DNA of 18,766 nt from Flavobacterium sp. UBA6195 (GTDB taxonomy: Bacteria; Bacteroidota; Bacteroidia; Flavobacteriales; Flavobacteriaceae). The position numbers and the translations under genes were made by a program. Shown here in pieces: positions 1 to 8,974 of this stretch (its first letter is position 1; each line of letters begins with the position of its first letter). The notes beneath the pieces are model-generated. The model saw only the letters and a list, made by a program, of their open reading frames with translations. It did not search any database and was not told the DNA's origin. Location: positions 1-18,766 of the forward strand of contig NZ_DITB01000012.1 in the NCBI RefSeq assembly GCF_002422095.1. The letters are read 5' to 3'.

Positions 1-1580
1 CTAAATATGAATTAAAATCATTTGAAACTTTAGAGAAAGAAGTTCGTGAAAATTCATTAAAATCATTGAATGAGTATTTTGATTTTGTAGAGAAGGAGTT
101 AGATAGAGATGATTGGTTTGCTATTTTTTTAAATTCAATAGTAGAGCGCTTTGACCCTCATACTTTTTATTTTTCTCCAGATGATAAAGAGAAATTTGAT
201 GTAAGTATGAGCGGGACTTTTCAAGGAATTGGCGCTCGCTTACAAAAGAAAAATGATGCAGTTGAGGTTTCAGAATTGATTTCTGGAGGTCCGGCTTGGA
301 GAGGAAAAGAATTAGAAGCAGGAGATTTAATATTAAAAGTAGGTCAAGGTAAAGAAGAACCATTGGATATAGCTGGTATGCGTTTAGATGATGTGGTAAA
401 AAAAATCAAAGGGCCAAAGGGTACTGAAGTTCGTTTAACGGTTAAAAAAGTTGATGGCACTATCAAAGTTATTTCAATAATTCGAGATGAAGTTGAAACA
501 GAAGAAACATTTGCAAAATCAAGTATAGTAGAAAAGGGAGGTAAAAAATATGGTGTTATTTACTTGCCTAAGTTTTATATTAGTTTTGAAAATAAAGAAA
601 ACCGTGATGCTTTCAAAGATGTTGCTGCTGAGATTGAAAAATTAAAAGCCCAAAATATAGAAGGACTTATCATGGATTTACGCGATAATGGAGGAGGTTC
701 GTTGGAAACCGTAGTTAAAATGGTTGGCTTATTTATTCCAGAAGGCCCTATTGTTCAAGTAAAAGCCCCTGGAAGAAATCCAGAAGTTTTACCTGACAAA
801 GATTCAAGAGTTCAATATGATGGTCCGTTAGTGGTTATGATTAATAATTTTTCTGCTTCAGCATCTGAAATTTTTGCTGCAGCAATTCAAGATTATAAAA
901 GAGGTATTGTTGTGGGAAGTAAGCATTCTTACGGAAAAGGTACAGTTCAAAATGTAATTGATTTAAATCAGTTTATAAGAGGTAATTCATACGGAGATCT
1001 AGGAGCTTTGAAAACAACTATTCAGAAGTTTTACAGAATTAATGGAGGTTCTACACAACGAGAAGGAGTAAAAAGTGATATTGTGTTTCCTGATCGTTTT
1101 TCATATTTAGATATGGGTGAACGTGATGAAGAAAGTGCCTTACCATGGGATAAAATTGAACCTGCAAAATACCAACCATTAAGTGTTAATTATGATAATG
1201 TAATTGCAAATAGCAGGAAGAGAATTGCATCTAATCCTACATTTAATTTAATTAATGAGAACGCTAAATGGATTTTTGAACGTAAAGATGAAAATGATTT
1301 TAGTTTAAATTTGATTGATTTTAAGCATGAATTAGAAGTTACGGATGTTAAAATTAAAAAATTTAAGCAGATATCAGATTATAAAAATCAATATGTGTTT
1401 TATTCATTGCCTGATGAGGTTGCCTTGTTTGAAAAAGATACCTTATTAAAACAAAAAAGGGAACGTTGGCATGAAGAGCTGCAAAAAGATATTTATCTTG
1501 AAGAGACATTAAATGTTATATCAGATATGAAAACTTTAACTAAAGGAAAAGGTTTTTACCAAAAGTTAAGTATGAATTAA
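1..1580 (+). CDS. prc: Carboxy-terminal (tail-specific) processing protease, 5'-truncated by window edge
   Basis: A periplasmic serine protease that degrades or trims proteins from their C-termini (peptidase S41A, Prc/Tsp type). The frame is open from position 3 to the TAA at 1578-1580 with no stop upstream, so the gene continues beyond the window; the TTG at 66 is not a credible start. Seen in order: the end of the N-terminal helical region (to about 190), a PDZ domain (about 240-475; the stretch ELEAGDLILKVGQG is typical), and the S41 protease core (about 500-1090). The catalytic Ser/Lys pair is visible: Ser lies in SASASEIF (codons 852-872) and Lys in YGKGTVQ (codon 936-938), with the conserved QDY between them. 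The remainder (about 1100-1570) matches the helical C-terminal extension of the long Prc forms rather than short CtpA. It converges on rodA, with a shared hairpin between the two. Confident in family; the true start is not visible. Confidence 0.93.
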   Translation, partial: KYELKSFETLEKEVRENSLKSLNEYFDFVEKELDRDDWFAIFLNSIVERFDPHTFYFSPDDKEKFDVSMSGTFQGIGARLQKKNDAVEVSELISGGPAWRGKELEAGDLILKVGQGKEEPLDIAGMRLDDVVKKIKGPKGTEVRLTVKKVDGTIKVISIIRDEVETEETFAKSSIVEKGGKKYGVIYLPKFYISFENKENRDAFKDVAAEIEKLKAQNIEGLIMDLRDNGGGSLETVVKMVGLFIPEGPIVQVKAPGRNPEVLPDKDSRVQYDGPLVVMINNFSASASEIFAAAIQDYKRGIVVGSKHSYGKGTVQNVIDLNQFIRGNSYGDLGALKTTIQKFYRINGGSTQREGVKSDIVFPDRFSYLDMGERDEESALPWDKIEPAKYQPLSVNYDNVIANSRKRIASNPTFNLINENAKWIFERKDENDFSLNLIDFKHELEVTDVKIKKFKQISDYKNQYVFYSLPDEVALFEKDTLLKQKRERWHEELQKDIYLEETLNVISDMKTLTKGKGFYQKLSMN

Positions 1581-1586
1581 TTAATA

Positions 1587-1614
1587 AATAAAAGCCCCAA
1601 TTGGGGCTTTTATT
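1587..1614. terminator. Bidirectional terminator between prc and rodA
   Basis: A perfect 20-bp palindrome at 1591-1610 (AAAGCCCC, AATT, GGGGCTTT) extends through A/T pairs on both sides. It sits just after the prc stop (1580) and 39 bp beyond the rodA stop (1649), between convergent genes. The GC core with A-run and T-run arms suits intrinsic termination on both strands, although the T-tract is interrupted on each side. Confidence 0.8.
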
Positions 1615-1648
1615 ATATATATAGAAAACCTTAAAATTAGTTTCTAAA

Positions 1649-2905
1649 TTACCATTCATTAACTTTATTTGCATCAAGCTTAATAAAGATAAAAAGTAAA
1701 ATTGTAAATGCCCATAAACTCGAACCTCCATAAGAGAAAAAAGGAAGAGGTACACCAATTGTTGGGAATAACTTTATCAACATGGCTATATTTACAAAGA
1801 AGTGAGTAAATAAATAAGAGGCAACACAATAGCCATATACTCTACTAAATTTTGTTTTCTGGTTTTCAGCTAAATAGATTATTCTTAAAAATAATGAAAC
1901 AAATAAAAGAATTACAATCGTGCTTCCTGCAAAACCCCATTCTTCTCCTACGGTTGTAAAAATATAGTCGGTATGTTGTTCGGGAACAAATCCTCCTTTT
2001 GTTTGAGTTCCTTCTAAATATCCTTTTCCTATTAGGCCTCCAGAACCAATTGCAATCATTGATTGATTAAGGTTATATCCTTCATTTTTAATGTCTACAT
2101 CATCACCAATTAGCACATTAATTCGATCTTTTTGATGAGGCTCTAAAACCCTGTCATAAACATAACTAACTGAGAATGCATATCCAGCCATTACTAAAAA
2201 TAACAATCCATAAACTATAGGATTTCTAGAAATACTCCTATTAAAAATATAATGAATAATCATTATTATAAAAATAACTGCAATTAAGTACACAGGCTGG
2301 ATTACTAATGCTAAAAAGAATAATGCGATGGCAATAATGCCTGAAAAAAAATACCAACTAGGTAATCCTTCTCTGTTTAAAACAAAAATAAGTGAAATGA
2401 AAATCATTGCACTTCCTGCATCGGGTTGCATCAAAATTAATAGTACTGGAAGTCCAATGATTGCTAACCCAACTATTTGATGTTTCGTATATTTTAAGTT
2501 AATTTGAGAATAGCTTAAGTATTTTGCAAGTAATAAGGCAGTAGCGGTTTTTACAAATTCAGAAGGCTGAAACCCAAATCCGCCAAATTGATACCAATTG
2601 GTTTGTCCTTTTTTGGTTACTCCAAATGCAAATAATCCTAACAAAAGAATTATACCAATTCCATAAAACACAAATGATAGTCGTTCAAAAATTTTGGCAT
2701 CAGTAAATAGAATTATAAAAATCAAAGGAATGGTAAGTCCAATGAAAAGCATTTGACGTCCATAAATTTGAGTGATATCAAATATTGATGTTTCCTCTAA
2801 AGGCAATGAAGCTGAATAAATAGTCATCCAGCCCATAATTACCAATACAATGTAAAGTAATACAGTTATATAGTCTATTCTATTTCCTACACTTTGATTT
2901 TTCAT
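1649..2905 (-). CDS. rodA: RodA, SEDS-family peptidoglycan glycosyltransferase
   Basis: An integral membrane glycosyltransferase that polymerises lipid II into glycan strands for side-wall elongation, working with PBP2. The 418-residue protein is almost entirely hydrophobic, consistent with about ten membrane spans. Diagnostic SEDS motifs are present: WYQFGGFGFQPSEF (104-117), QPDAGSAMIF (160-169), the segment from AIGSGG (285-290) through FVPEQHTDYIF (306-316), and PLPFFSYGGSS (386-396). Asp313 in HTDYIF corresponds to the essential aspartate of characterised RodA proteins. The start ATG overlaps the mrdA stop by one base (TAATG), so translation is probably coupled. It is the last gene of the mre operon and ends at the hairpin shared with prc. 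Confident. Confidence 0.97.
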   Translation of the reverse strand: MKNQSVGNRIDYITVLLYIVLVIMGWMTIYSASLPLEETSIFDITQIYGRQMLFIGLTIPLIFIILFTDAKIFERLSFVFYGIGIILLLGLFAFGVTKKGQTNWYQFGGFGFQPSEFVKTATALLLAKYLSYSQINLKYTKHQIVGLAIIGLPVLLILMQPDAGSAMIFISLIFVLNREGLPSWYFFSGIIAIALFFLALVIQPVYLIAVIFIIMIIHYIFNRSISRNPIVYGLLFLVMAGYAFSVSYVYDRVLEPHQKDRINVLIGDDVDIKNEGYNLNQSMIAIGSGGLIGKGYLEGTQTKGGFVPEQHTDYIFTTVGEEWGFAGSTIVILLFVSLFLRIIYLAENQKTKFSRVYGYCVASYLFTHFFVNIAMLIKLFPTIGVPLPFFSYGGSSLWAFTILLFIFIKLDANKVNEW

Positions 2906-4833
2906 TAAGCTTGCTCTTCTTCTTTTTTGGCTTCTCCAATTTCTATATTTGTTTTTTCTATTGAATCTCGAACTTTTGTTGGTTCTGTTCTTCTTTGAAA
3001 AATGATATTTTCTATTTTTTGATATTCTGCTTCAAGACTTCCATTTAACATTCTTGTTTCTAAATCTTTTCTTGAAATCGTTCCATTAATGTATTTTTCT
3101 AACATTAATGTGGCAATTGGACCAGCCCATGTGGCACCATAACCTGAATTTTCAATAAAGACTGCTAAAGCAATTTTAGGATTATCTCTTGGTGCAAAAG
3201 CCACAAAAATTGAGTGGTCTTTTAATTGATAAGTCTTACCAGCAACTCTAATTTTGTTTTCTGCTGTTCCTGTCTTACCACAAATTTTCATTCCCTCTAC
3301 TCTAAATCCTGCAGCGGTTCCATAATTATATACGTCTTCTAATCCTTGTATTACAGGTTCATAATATTGTTTGTCGATAGTGGTATAGTGTTTGGTTACA
3401 AACTTTTTGTCGAGTTTTTGGTCTTTGATATTTTTAACAATATGAGGTGTAAAATAATAACCTCTGTTAGCAACTGTAGCCATCATGTTAGCAAGTTGAA
3501 TTGGAGAGGTTAAAACTTCACCTTGTCCGATTGCATTGGAAATTATATAAGAACTTCTAATTTTTGCGCCGTTATACCATTTTTTGTACATTTTAGAAGA
3601 AGGAACTAATCCTTTACTTCCGATTGGCATATCGGTTCCTAAAAATTGACCTAAACCAAAACTTTTCACATGGTTTGCCCAGTTGTCTACACTATAATAC
3701 GAATCTTTATATTTTTCAATGGTTCTTTTGTATGTGTTTCCAAAATAACTATTACACGATTTGTAAATACCATTATTTAACTGTAAAGTGTGTAATCCGC
3801 AGTGGCAACCCATGAATCTTCCAAAATTTGCACCGTGATTGCAGTAAAAAGTACTTTGCTCATCAATAACTTCTTCTTGTAATCCAATTAATCCCGTAAT
3901 TATTTTAAACGGAGATCCTGGAGGATATGCTGCCTGAAGTCCTCTATCATAAAGAGGTTTAGCAATGGAATCATTATATAAAGCAGTATAATTTTTGGAG
4001 CGTTGTCTTCCCACAAGCAAAGCAGGGTCGTAGGTTGGAGCAGAAACTAAAGCTAAAATTTCACCTGTTTTAGGTTCAATAGCAACAATTCCACCTCTTT
4101 TATTAACCATTAACTCGGTTCCGTATTTTTGAAGCTCGTAATCAATAGTTAAGGTCAAATCTTTTCCTTGTTGTGCAATGGTGTCAAATTCTCCATTTTT
4201 ATAAGGGCCAATAATTTTATTGTGTTTATCACGAAGTAAATATTTAACTCCTTTTATGCCCCTTAATGCTTCTTCGTATTGTTGTTCAACCCCTTGTTTT
4301 CCTATTAAATCGCCACTATTGTAGTATTTGTTTTTCTTTAAAATAGATTCGTCTACTTGCCTGATAAATCCAAAAATATTAGCGCCAAAATTAACTTGAT
4401 AGTCACGAAGAGAACGCTTTTGGGTGTAAAATCCTTCAAATTTTCGCTCTTTTTCTTGAAATGCAGCGTATTCTGCTTTGTTCAATTGAGACAAGAAAAC
4501 CGAAGGTAACATTGGACTATAAACTCTAGCCTTTTCTATTTTTTTTATAAATTCAGCTTTTGTTATATGTAATAGTGAACAAAATTCAGTTGTATCAATA
4601 TCTTTAATTTCTCTAGGTACCACCATAATATCGTATGATGGCTGATTAGCAACTAATAACTTACCATTTCTATCATAGATATAGCCTCGTTCCGGGAAAT
4701 CAAATACTTTTTTTATGGCATTGTTTTCGGATTTCAGTTTTAAAGTTTCATCAATTACCTGAAGGTAAAAAATTCGAGCAATCAGAATAATTGATGTAAC
4801 AATGATTACGGCAGGTAATAATGTTTTTCTCAT
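2905..4833 (-). CDS. mrdA: Penicillin-binding protein 2, elongation-specific transpeptidase
   Basis: A class B penicillin-binding protein that cross-links peptidoglycan in the side wall, the partner of RodA. The 642-residue protein has one N-terminal membrane anchor (about 5-25), a dimerisation/pedestal region (about 45-215) and a transpeptidase domain (about 245-590). The three penicillin-binding motifs are clear: SPFK (307-310, catalytic Ser307), SCN (359-361) and KTGT (520-523). A cysteine/histidine-rich stretch precedes SCN (Cys331, Cys343, His344, Cys345, His348), near where Escherichia coli PBP2 carries a metal site. The tail after about 590 is charged and glutamate/lysine-rich. The start ATG overlaps the mreD stop in an ATGA arrangement. 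Family and role are certain. Confidence 0.97.
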   Translation of the reverse strand: MRKTLLPAVIIVTSIILIARIFYLQVIDETLKLKSENNAIKKVFDFPERGYIYDRNGKLLVANQPSYDIMVVPREIKDIDTTEFCSLLHITKAEFIKKIEKARVYSPMLPSVFLSQLNKAEYAAFQEKERKFEGFYTQKRSLRDYQVNFGANIFGFIRQVDESILKKNKYYNSGDLIGKQGVEQQYEEALRGIKGVKYLLRDKHNKIIGPYKNGEFDTIAQQGKDLTLTIDYELQKYGTELMVNKRGGIVAIEPKTGEILALVSAPTYDPALLVGRQRSKNYTALYNDSIAKPLYDRGLQAAYPPGSPFKIITGLIGLQEEVIDEQSTFYCNHGANFGRFMGCHCGLHTLQLNNGIYKSCNSYFGNTYKRTIEKYKDSYYSVDNWANHVKSFGLGQFLGTDMPIGSKGLVPSSKMYKKWYNGAKIRSSYIISNAIGQGEVLTSPIQLANMMATVANRGYYFTPHIVKNIKDQKLDKKFVTKHYTTIDKQYYEPVIQGLEDVYNYGTAAGFRVEGMKICGKTGTAENKIRVAGKTYQLKDHSIFVAFAPRDNPKIALAVFIENSGYGATWAGPIATLMLEKYINGTISRKDLETRMLNGSLEAEYQKIENIIFQRRTEPTKVRDSIEKTNIEIGEAKKEEEQA

Positions 4834-5333
4834 CGCTTATTTGGCTTAATAATATAAATGATTAGTAAACAAATAGTAAACGTAAATAGTGTGCCAAAAA
4901 GTGTACGTGTCAAAATAGTGAAAATTAAATCAAATCGAAAATATTCAAAAAAGAATAAAATAAAATGATGAACAAAGATGGCCAATAAAAGTAATGTGAT
5001 TCGCTCTGGAGAAATTTTATCTGCGATTTTTACAGTCTGATATTCGTAACTTAATCCAAAAGCAAATTTGAATAATGATGGTCTAATGTAAGCCAAAATT
5101 AACGAAGCCATTGTGTGAATTCCTCCTGAATTGCAAAACATATCCAAAAAAATACCCATAGCAAAACTTGTCAAAAGCAAAATGCTTTTGTTGCTATTAA
5201 CTGGATATAACAAAATAAATAGAACGTAGGGATAAGGATTCAAATACCCTAACAAATTAATATTGTTGAATATTAAAATTTGTAAGAGTAAAAAAACTAC
5301 AAATCGGATGGTATTTAAAACGCTATTGTTCAC
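4830..5333 (-). CDS. mreD: MreD, rod-shape-determining membrane protein
   Basis: A small integral membrane component of the elongasome, thought to link MreC to the cytoplasmic machinery. The 167 residues form about five hydrophobic segments (about 8-28, 35-65, 73-92, 112-130, 138-163), with the polar linker typical of the family around 96-110. MreD proteins diverge strongly in sequence, so the assignment rests mainly on size, topology and its place between mreC and mrdA. The start is GTG (5331-5333), placed directly after the mreC TAA with no gap, and its stop overlaps the mrdA ATG (ATGA). This packing supports coupled translation and makes the GTG start likely. Confidence 0.92.
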   Translation of the reverse strand: MNNSVLNTIRFVVFLLLQILIFNNINLLGYLNPYPYVLFILLYPVNSNKSILLLTSFAMGIFLDMFCNSGGIHTMASLILAYIRPSLFKFAFGLSYEYQTVKIADKISPERITLLLLAIFVHHFILFFFEYFRFDLIFTILTRTLFGTLFTFTICLLIIYIIKPNKR

Positions 5334-6164
5334 TTATTTTTTTGGTGCTGTTGTTATTGTTTCTAGTTGTCTTTTTTCTTTTTTTCTTTTATTTTCAATA
5401 ACATAAACATAGCCCAAAGCCGTCATGTCATTAAATAATCGAATATTAATCGTATAGTAATTGGTTTTCTTGTCAATAAATATTTTATCAATTTTTCCAA
5501 TTGGAATATTTTCTGGGAAGATGTCTGAATTTCCTCCTGTTACAATTGAGTCGCCATGTTTTAGAGAGGCTAATCTAGGTACATCTATTAATTGTGCAAA
5601 ACCAGCATTGGTTCCGTCCCAAATTAAAGACCCAAAATGATTTGAGTTTTTAATCTTAGCATTAATTTTAGACTTTGTGTTCAATACACTTTGAATGGTA
5701 GAAAAATTTGCTGAGGTTTTTTCAATAATTCCAATAACACCTCTATCGTTTACAACTCCCATATCTACTTCAATTCCTGAATTTGTTCCCGAATTTATGG
5801 TGATGTAATTTTCTCTGGTATTAAAAGAATTTTTTACCACTTTAGAAACTACCACATTGTAATTGTTTAAGTCGTTTCTAAATAGTGTTTTAGAAGTTAA
5901 AATCGTATCTTTTTTATTAAAAAGTAATTGTTTTAATAAAGCGTTTTCGGTAGCTAAATCTTTGTTTTTTTGTTTTAAACTAAAGTATTCGTTTACTTCA
6001 TTTACTTTTTCGTAGTAAGCACCAGTAACCGCATTAGCCGAATTTACGTATTCGCTACGGTGATACGAATGCGATTTTATTACCAAAGAAAATGAGATGC
6101 CCAAAAGCAGCAAAAACAGCAATCGATGGCTGTTTTTTATGATAAAATTAATTATTTGCTGCAT
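5334..6164 (-). CDS. mreC: MreC, rod-shape-determining protein
   Basis: A periplasmic scaffold anchored in the inner membrane that activates the PBP2-RodA pair. The 276-residue protein shows a short cytoplasmic start, one membrane span (about 12-30), a helical, probably coiled-coil, region (about 45-82) and then the two-lobed beta domain of the family (about 105-255; the stretch VVNDRGVIGIIEKT is typical). A basic tail (NKRKKEKR) closes the protein. The ATG lies 10 bases after the mreB stop, with only a purine-poor spacer and no clear Shine-Dalgarno sequence, as is usual in Bacteroidota. The TAA abuts the mreD GTG. Confidence 0.95.
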   Translation of the reverse strand: MQQIINFIIKNSHRLLFLLLLGISFSLVIKSHSYHRSEYVNSANAVTGAYYEKVNEVNEYFSLKQKNKDLATENALLKQLLFNKKDTILTSKTLFRNDLNNYNVVVSKVVKNSFNTRENYITINSGTNSGIEVDMGVVNDRGVIGIIEKTSANFSTIQSVLNTKSKINAKIKNSNHFGSLIWDGTNAGFAQLIDVPRLASLKHGDSIVTGGNSDIFPENIPIGKIDKIFIDKKTNYYTINIRLFNDMTALGYVYVIENKRKKEKRQLETITTAPKK

Positions 6165-6174
6165 GAACTATCTT

Positions 6175-7203
6175 TTATTTGATCAGAATTCCTTTGTATT
6201 TGTTTATGTTTTTAAGCGCCATTCCCGTTCCTCTAACTACGGCTCTTAATGGGTCTTCGGCAATATAAACCGGTAAATCTGTTTTTGATGATATTCGTTT
6301 GTCTAATCCTCTTAACATTGAACCTCCACCTGCTAAATAGATACCTGTGTTGTAAATATCTGCAGCTAATTCTGGTGGTGTTTGCGATAATGTTTCCATT
6401 ACAGCGTCTTCAATACGTTGAATAGATTTATCTAATGCTTTTGCAATTTCACGGTACGATACATCAACTTGTTTAGGTTTTCCCGTTAATAAGTCTCTTC
6501 CTTGAACTGACATATCTTCTGGAGCACTATCTAAATCTTCTGTTGCTGCTCCAATTTGAATTTTTACTTTTTCAGCAGTAGTTTCACCAACAAATAAATT
6601 GTGTTGCGTTCTCATGTAGTACACAATATCATTCGTAAAAACGTCTCCGGCAATTTTAACCGATTTATCACAAACAATTCCGCCAAGAGCAATAACTGCA
6701 ATTTCTGTTGTACCACCTCCAATATCTACAATCATATTCCCTTTTGGTTGCATAATATCTAAACCGATACCAATTGCTGCTGCCATAGGTTCATGAATCA
6801 AATATACTTCTTTACCATTTACACGCTCAGCAGATTCTTTTACCGCACGCATCTCCACTTCTGTAATTCCAGAGGGGATACAAATTACCATGCGAAGTGC
6901 TGGTGTAAATAATTTCTTTTTTAACGCAGGAATACTCTTGATAAATAATTTTATCATTTGTTCTGATGCATCAAAATCAGCAATAACCCCATCTTTCAAA
7001 GGACGAATGGTCTTAATGTTTTCATGCGTTTTACCTTGCATCATGTTGGCTTCCTTACCTACAGCAATGATTTTGCCAGTAATTCGGTCTCTAGCAACGA
7101 TAGACGGACTGTCAATTACAACTTTGTCGTTGTGAATGATTAGAGTATTTGCGGTACCAAGGTCGATTGCGATATCCTCGGTCATGAAATCAAAAAATCC
7201 CAT
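6175..7203 (-). CDS. mreB: MreB, actin-like rod-shape cytoskeletal protein
   Basis: A cytoplasmic actin homologue that forms membrane-associated filaments and directs side-wall synthesis. At 342 residues it has the normal length. ATP-binding motifs are visible: phosphate-1 IDLGTANTLI (13-22), phosphate-2 VDIGGGTTEIAV (159-170) and the adenosine-binding AGGGSMLRGL (291-300), plus HEPMAAAIG (137-145). The short hydrophobic N-terminus (MGFFDFM) fits a membrane-binding tip. It is the first gene of the five-gene elongasome operon, and the probable promoter lies about 45-80 bases upstream. Confidence 0.98.
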   Translation of the reverse strand: MGFFDFMTEDIAIDLGTANTLIIHNDKVVIDSPSIVARDRITGKIIAVGKEANMMQGKTHENIKTIRPLKDGVIADFDASEQMIKLFIKSIPALKKKLFTPALRMVICIPSGITEVEMRAVKESAERVNGKEVYLIHEPMAAAIGIGLDIMQPKGNMIVDIGGGTTEIAVIALGGIVCDKSVKIAGDVFTNDIVYYMRTQHNLFVGETTAEKVKIQIGAATEDLDSAPEDMSVQGRDLLTGKPKQVDVSYREIAKALDKSIQRIEDAVMETLSQTPPELAADIYNTGIYLAGGGSMLRGLDKRISSKTDLPVYIAEDPLRAVVRGTGMALKNINKYKGILIK

Positions 7204-7250
7204 AGGTTTGAGAAGGGTTTAGTGTTTTTTGTATAATTGTATTCAACTCG

Positions 7251-7284
7251 CAAAATTATAAAAATAATCTGGAATAAATGCAAA
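7251..7284 (-). promoter_or_regulatory. Probable promoter of the mreBCD-mrdA-rodA operon
   Basis: On the minus strand, TAATTTTG (7258-7251) matches the Bacteroidota -7 consensus TAnnTTTG, and TTTG (7284-7281) lies 22 bases upstream, within the accepted spacing. This would give a leader of roughly 40 bases before the mreB ATG. The -33 element sits in the T-rich tail of the purH terminator. This is motif matching only; no transcript data. Confidence 0.6.
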
Positions 7285-7320
7285 TAAAAAGCGCATTAAA
7301 ATATTTTTTTTAATGCGCTT
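7281..7320 (-). terminator. Intrinsic terminator of purH
   Basis: Twelve perfectly paired bases, 7289-7300 with 7309-7320 (core GCGCATT/AATGCGC), enclose an 8-base AT loop. Read on the minus strand, the stem is followed by TTTTTATTTG, a usable T-tract. It begins 26 bases beyond the purH stop and separates purH from the mre operon, which lies in the same direction. Confidence 0.85.
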
Positions 7321-7346
7321 GTGAAATATGATTTTTAAGTTAAACT

Positions 7347-8879
7347 TTAGTGTTTAAAATGACGGATTCCTGTGAAAACCATTGCCATGCTATTATCATT
7401 GCAATAATTGATACTTAATTCATCTTTAATCGAACCTCCTGGTTGAATCACTGCTGTAATTCCAGCTTTGTTTGCGATTTCTACACAGTCTGGGAAAGGG
7501 AAGAAAGCGTCACTTGCCATAACCGCTCCAGTTAAATCGAATTCAAAGGAAGTTGCTTTTTCAATGGCATGACGTAAAGCATCTACTCTTGAAGTTTGTC
7601 CAGTTCCAGAAGCACACAATTGTTTATTTTTTGCAAATACAATCGTGTTCGATTTGGTGTGTTTACAAATTTTTGAAGCAAATAATAAATCTTCTATTTC
7701 TTCTGCTGTTGGAGCAACATTTGTAACCGTTTTTAAATGGTCTTTAGAATCCGTTACGTTGTCTTTATCCTGAACTAAAACTCCGTTTAAGCATGTACGA
7801 ACAGTCGTTTCTGGTAAAGCTACTTCGTTTTGGATTAAGATGATTCTGTTTTTCTTTTCTTCTAAAATATCAATTGCTTCTTGGTCATAAGACGGAGCAA
7901 TTACCACTTCGCAGAACAATTGGTTAATTTCATTCGCCGTAGCCACATCAATTTTTCCATTCGCAATTAAAACACCTCCGAAGGCAGAAGTTGGGTCACC
8001 TGCTAAAGCATCTAAATATGCTTCTTTCATGGTGTTTCTGGTTGCTAAACCGCAAGCGTTATTGTGTTTTAAAATCGCAAAAGTTGGATTGTCGTTTTTG
8101 AATTCGTTCATTAAATTCACAGCCGCATCAACGTCTAGTAAATTGTTGTACGACAATTCTTTTCCGTGAACTTTGGTAAACATTTTATCGAAATCGCCAT
8201 AGAAAAATCCTTTTTGGTGAGGATTTTCACCATAACGTAATACATTTCCGTTTTGCTCGCTGATTTTTAAAACAGGCTCTTCAAAAACTTGATTGAAGTA
8301 GTTAAAAATCGCCGAATCATAATGTGAAGAAACATTAAAAGCTCTTGAAGCTAATAATTTTCTGTTTTCTAATGTTGTAGCACCGTTATTTTCGGTGTAG
8401 AAACTTAAAAATGGTGCATATTGTTCAACAGAAGGAACAATTACCGTGTCTTTGAAATTTTTAGCTGCTGCTCTGATTAACGAAATGCCACCGATGTCGA
8501 TTTTTTCGATAATATCTTGTTCGCTAGCGCCAGAAGCAACGGTTTTTTCAAACGGATACAAATCCACAATCACTAAATCGATTTGCGGAATGTTGAATTC
8601 TTTCATTTGCTCCACATCACCAGCATGGTCTTGACGGTTTAAAATACCACCGAAGATTTTTGGATGTAAGGTTTTTACTCTTCCACCTAAAATTTCAGGG
8701 AAAGCTGTAATATCTTCTACAGCGACAACAGGAATGCCTAAATCTTTGATGAAAGTTTCAGTTCCGCCGGTAGAATAAATGGTTACATTGTTTTGGTGAA
8801 GCGCTTTAACAATAGGTTCTAAACCGTTTTTGTCAAATACAGAAATCAATGCCGAAGCAATTTTTTTTGTTGTGTTCAT
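7347..8879 (-). CDS. purH: Bifunctional AICAR formyltransferase / IMP cyclohydrolase
   Basis: Catalyses the last two steps of de novo IMP synthesis: formylation of AICAR with 10-formyl-tetrahydrofolate, then ring closure. From the ATG at 8879 it is 510 residues, the usual length. The N-terminal cyclohydrolase domain (about 1-195) shows ALISVFDKNG, STGGT (36-40) and GRVKTLHPKI. The C-terminal transformylase domain (about 200-510) shows RYGENPHQ and the catalytic Lys271-His272 in LKHNNACG. The frame stays open 42 codons upstream to 9005, but that extension is not PurH-like and runs through the promoter and leader, so the start at MNTTKKIASAL is chosen. It stands alone between its own promoter and terminator. 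Confidence 0.96.
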   Translation of the reverse strand: MNTTKKIASALISVFDKNGLEPIVKALHQNNVTIYSTGGTETFIKDLGIPVVAVEDITAFPEILGGRVKTLHPKIFGGILNRQDHAGDVEQMKEFNIPQIDLVIVDLYPFEKTVASGASEQDIIEKIDIGGISLIRAAAKNFKDTVIVPSVEQYAPFLSFYTENNGATTLENRKLLASRAFNVSSHYDSAIFNYFNQVFEEPVLKISEQNGNVLRYGENPHQKGFFYGDFDKMFTKVHGKELSYNNLLDVDAAVNLMNEFKNDNPTFAILKHNNACGLATRNTMKEAYLDALAGDPTSAFGGVLIANGKIDVATANEINQLFCEVVIAPSYDQEAIDILEEKKNRIILIQNEVALPETTVRTCLNGVLVQDKDNVTDSKDHLKTVTNVAPTAEEIEDLLFASKICKHTKSNTIVFAKNKQLCASGTGQTSRVDALRHAIEKATSFEFDLTGAVMASDAFFPFPDCVEIANKAGITAVIQPGGSIKDELSINYCNDNSMAMVFTGIRHFKH

Positions 8880-8894
8880 GGTGTTGTGTTGTTG

Positions 8895-8914
8895 TATCTG
8901 AATAGTCTCAGATA
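8895..8914 (-). promoter_or_regulatory. Small hairpin in the purH leader
   Basis: A 7-bp inverted repeat, TATCTGA (8895-8901) with TCAGATA (8908-8914) and a 6-base loop, lies 15-35 bases upstream of the purH ATG within the predicted leader. It could be a protein-binding or RNA element. Function unknown; an inverted repeat of this size can occur by chance. Confidence 0.3.
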
Positions 8915-8974
8915 AATGTTGTTGTTTTATTCCGCTACGCTCCATACAGTTCGGCTCGCCTCGGGTTCGTGGTG

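Noticed and set aside
66..1580. TTG at 66 as the true start of the protease gene
   Set aside because: The frame stays open to the window edge with sensible Prc-like sequence, and the N-terminal signal and helical domain are missing, so the gene begins outside the window.
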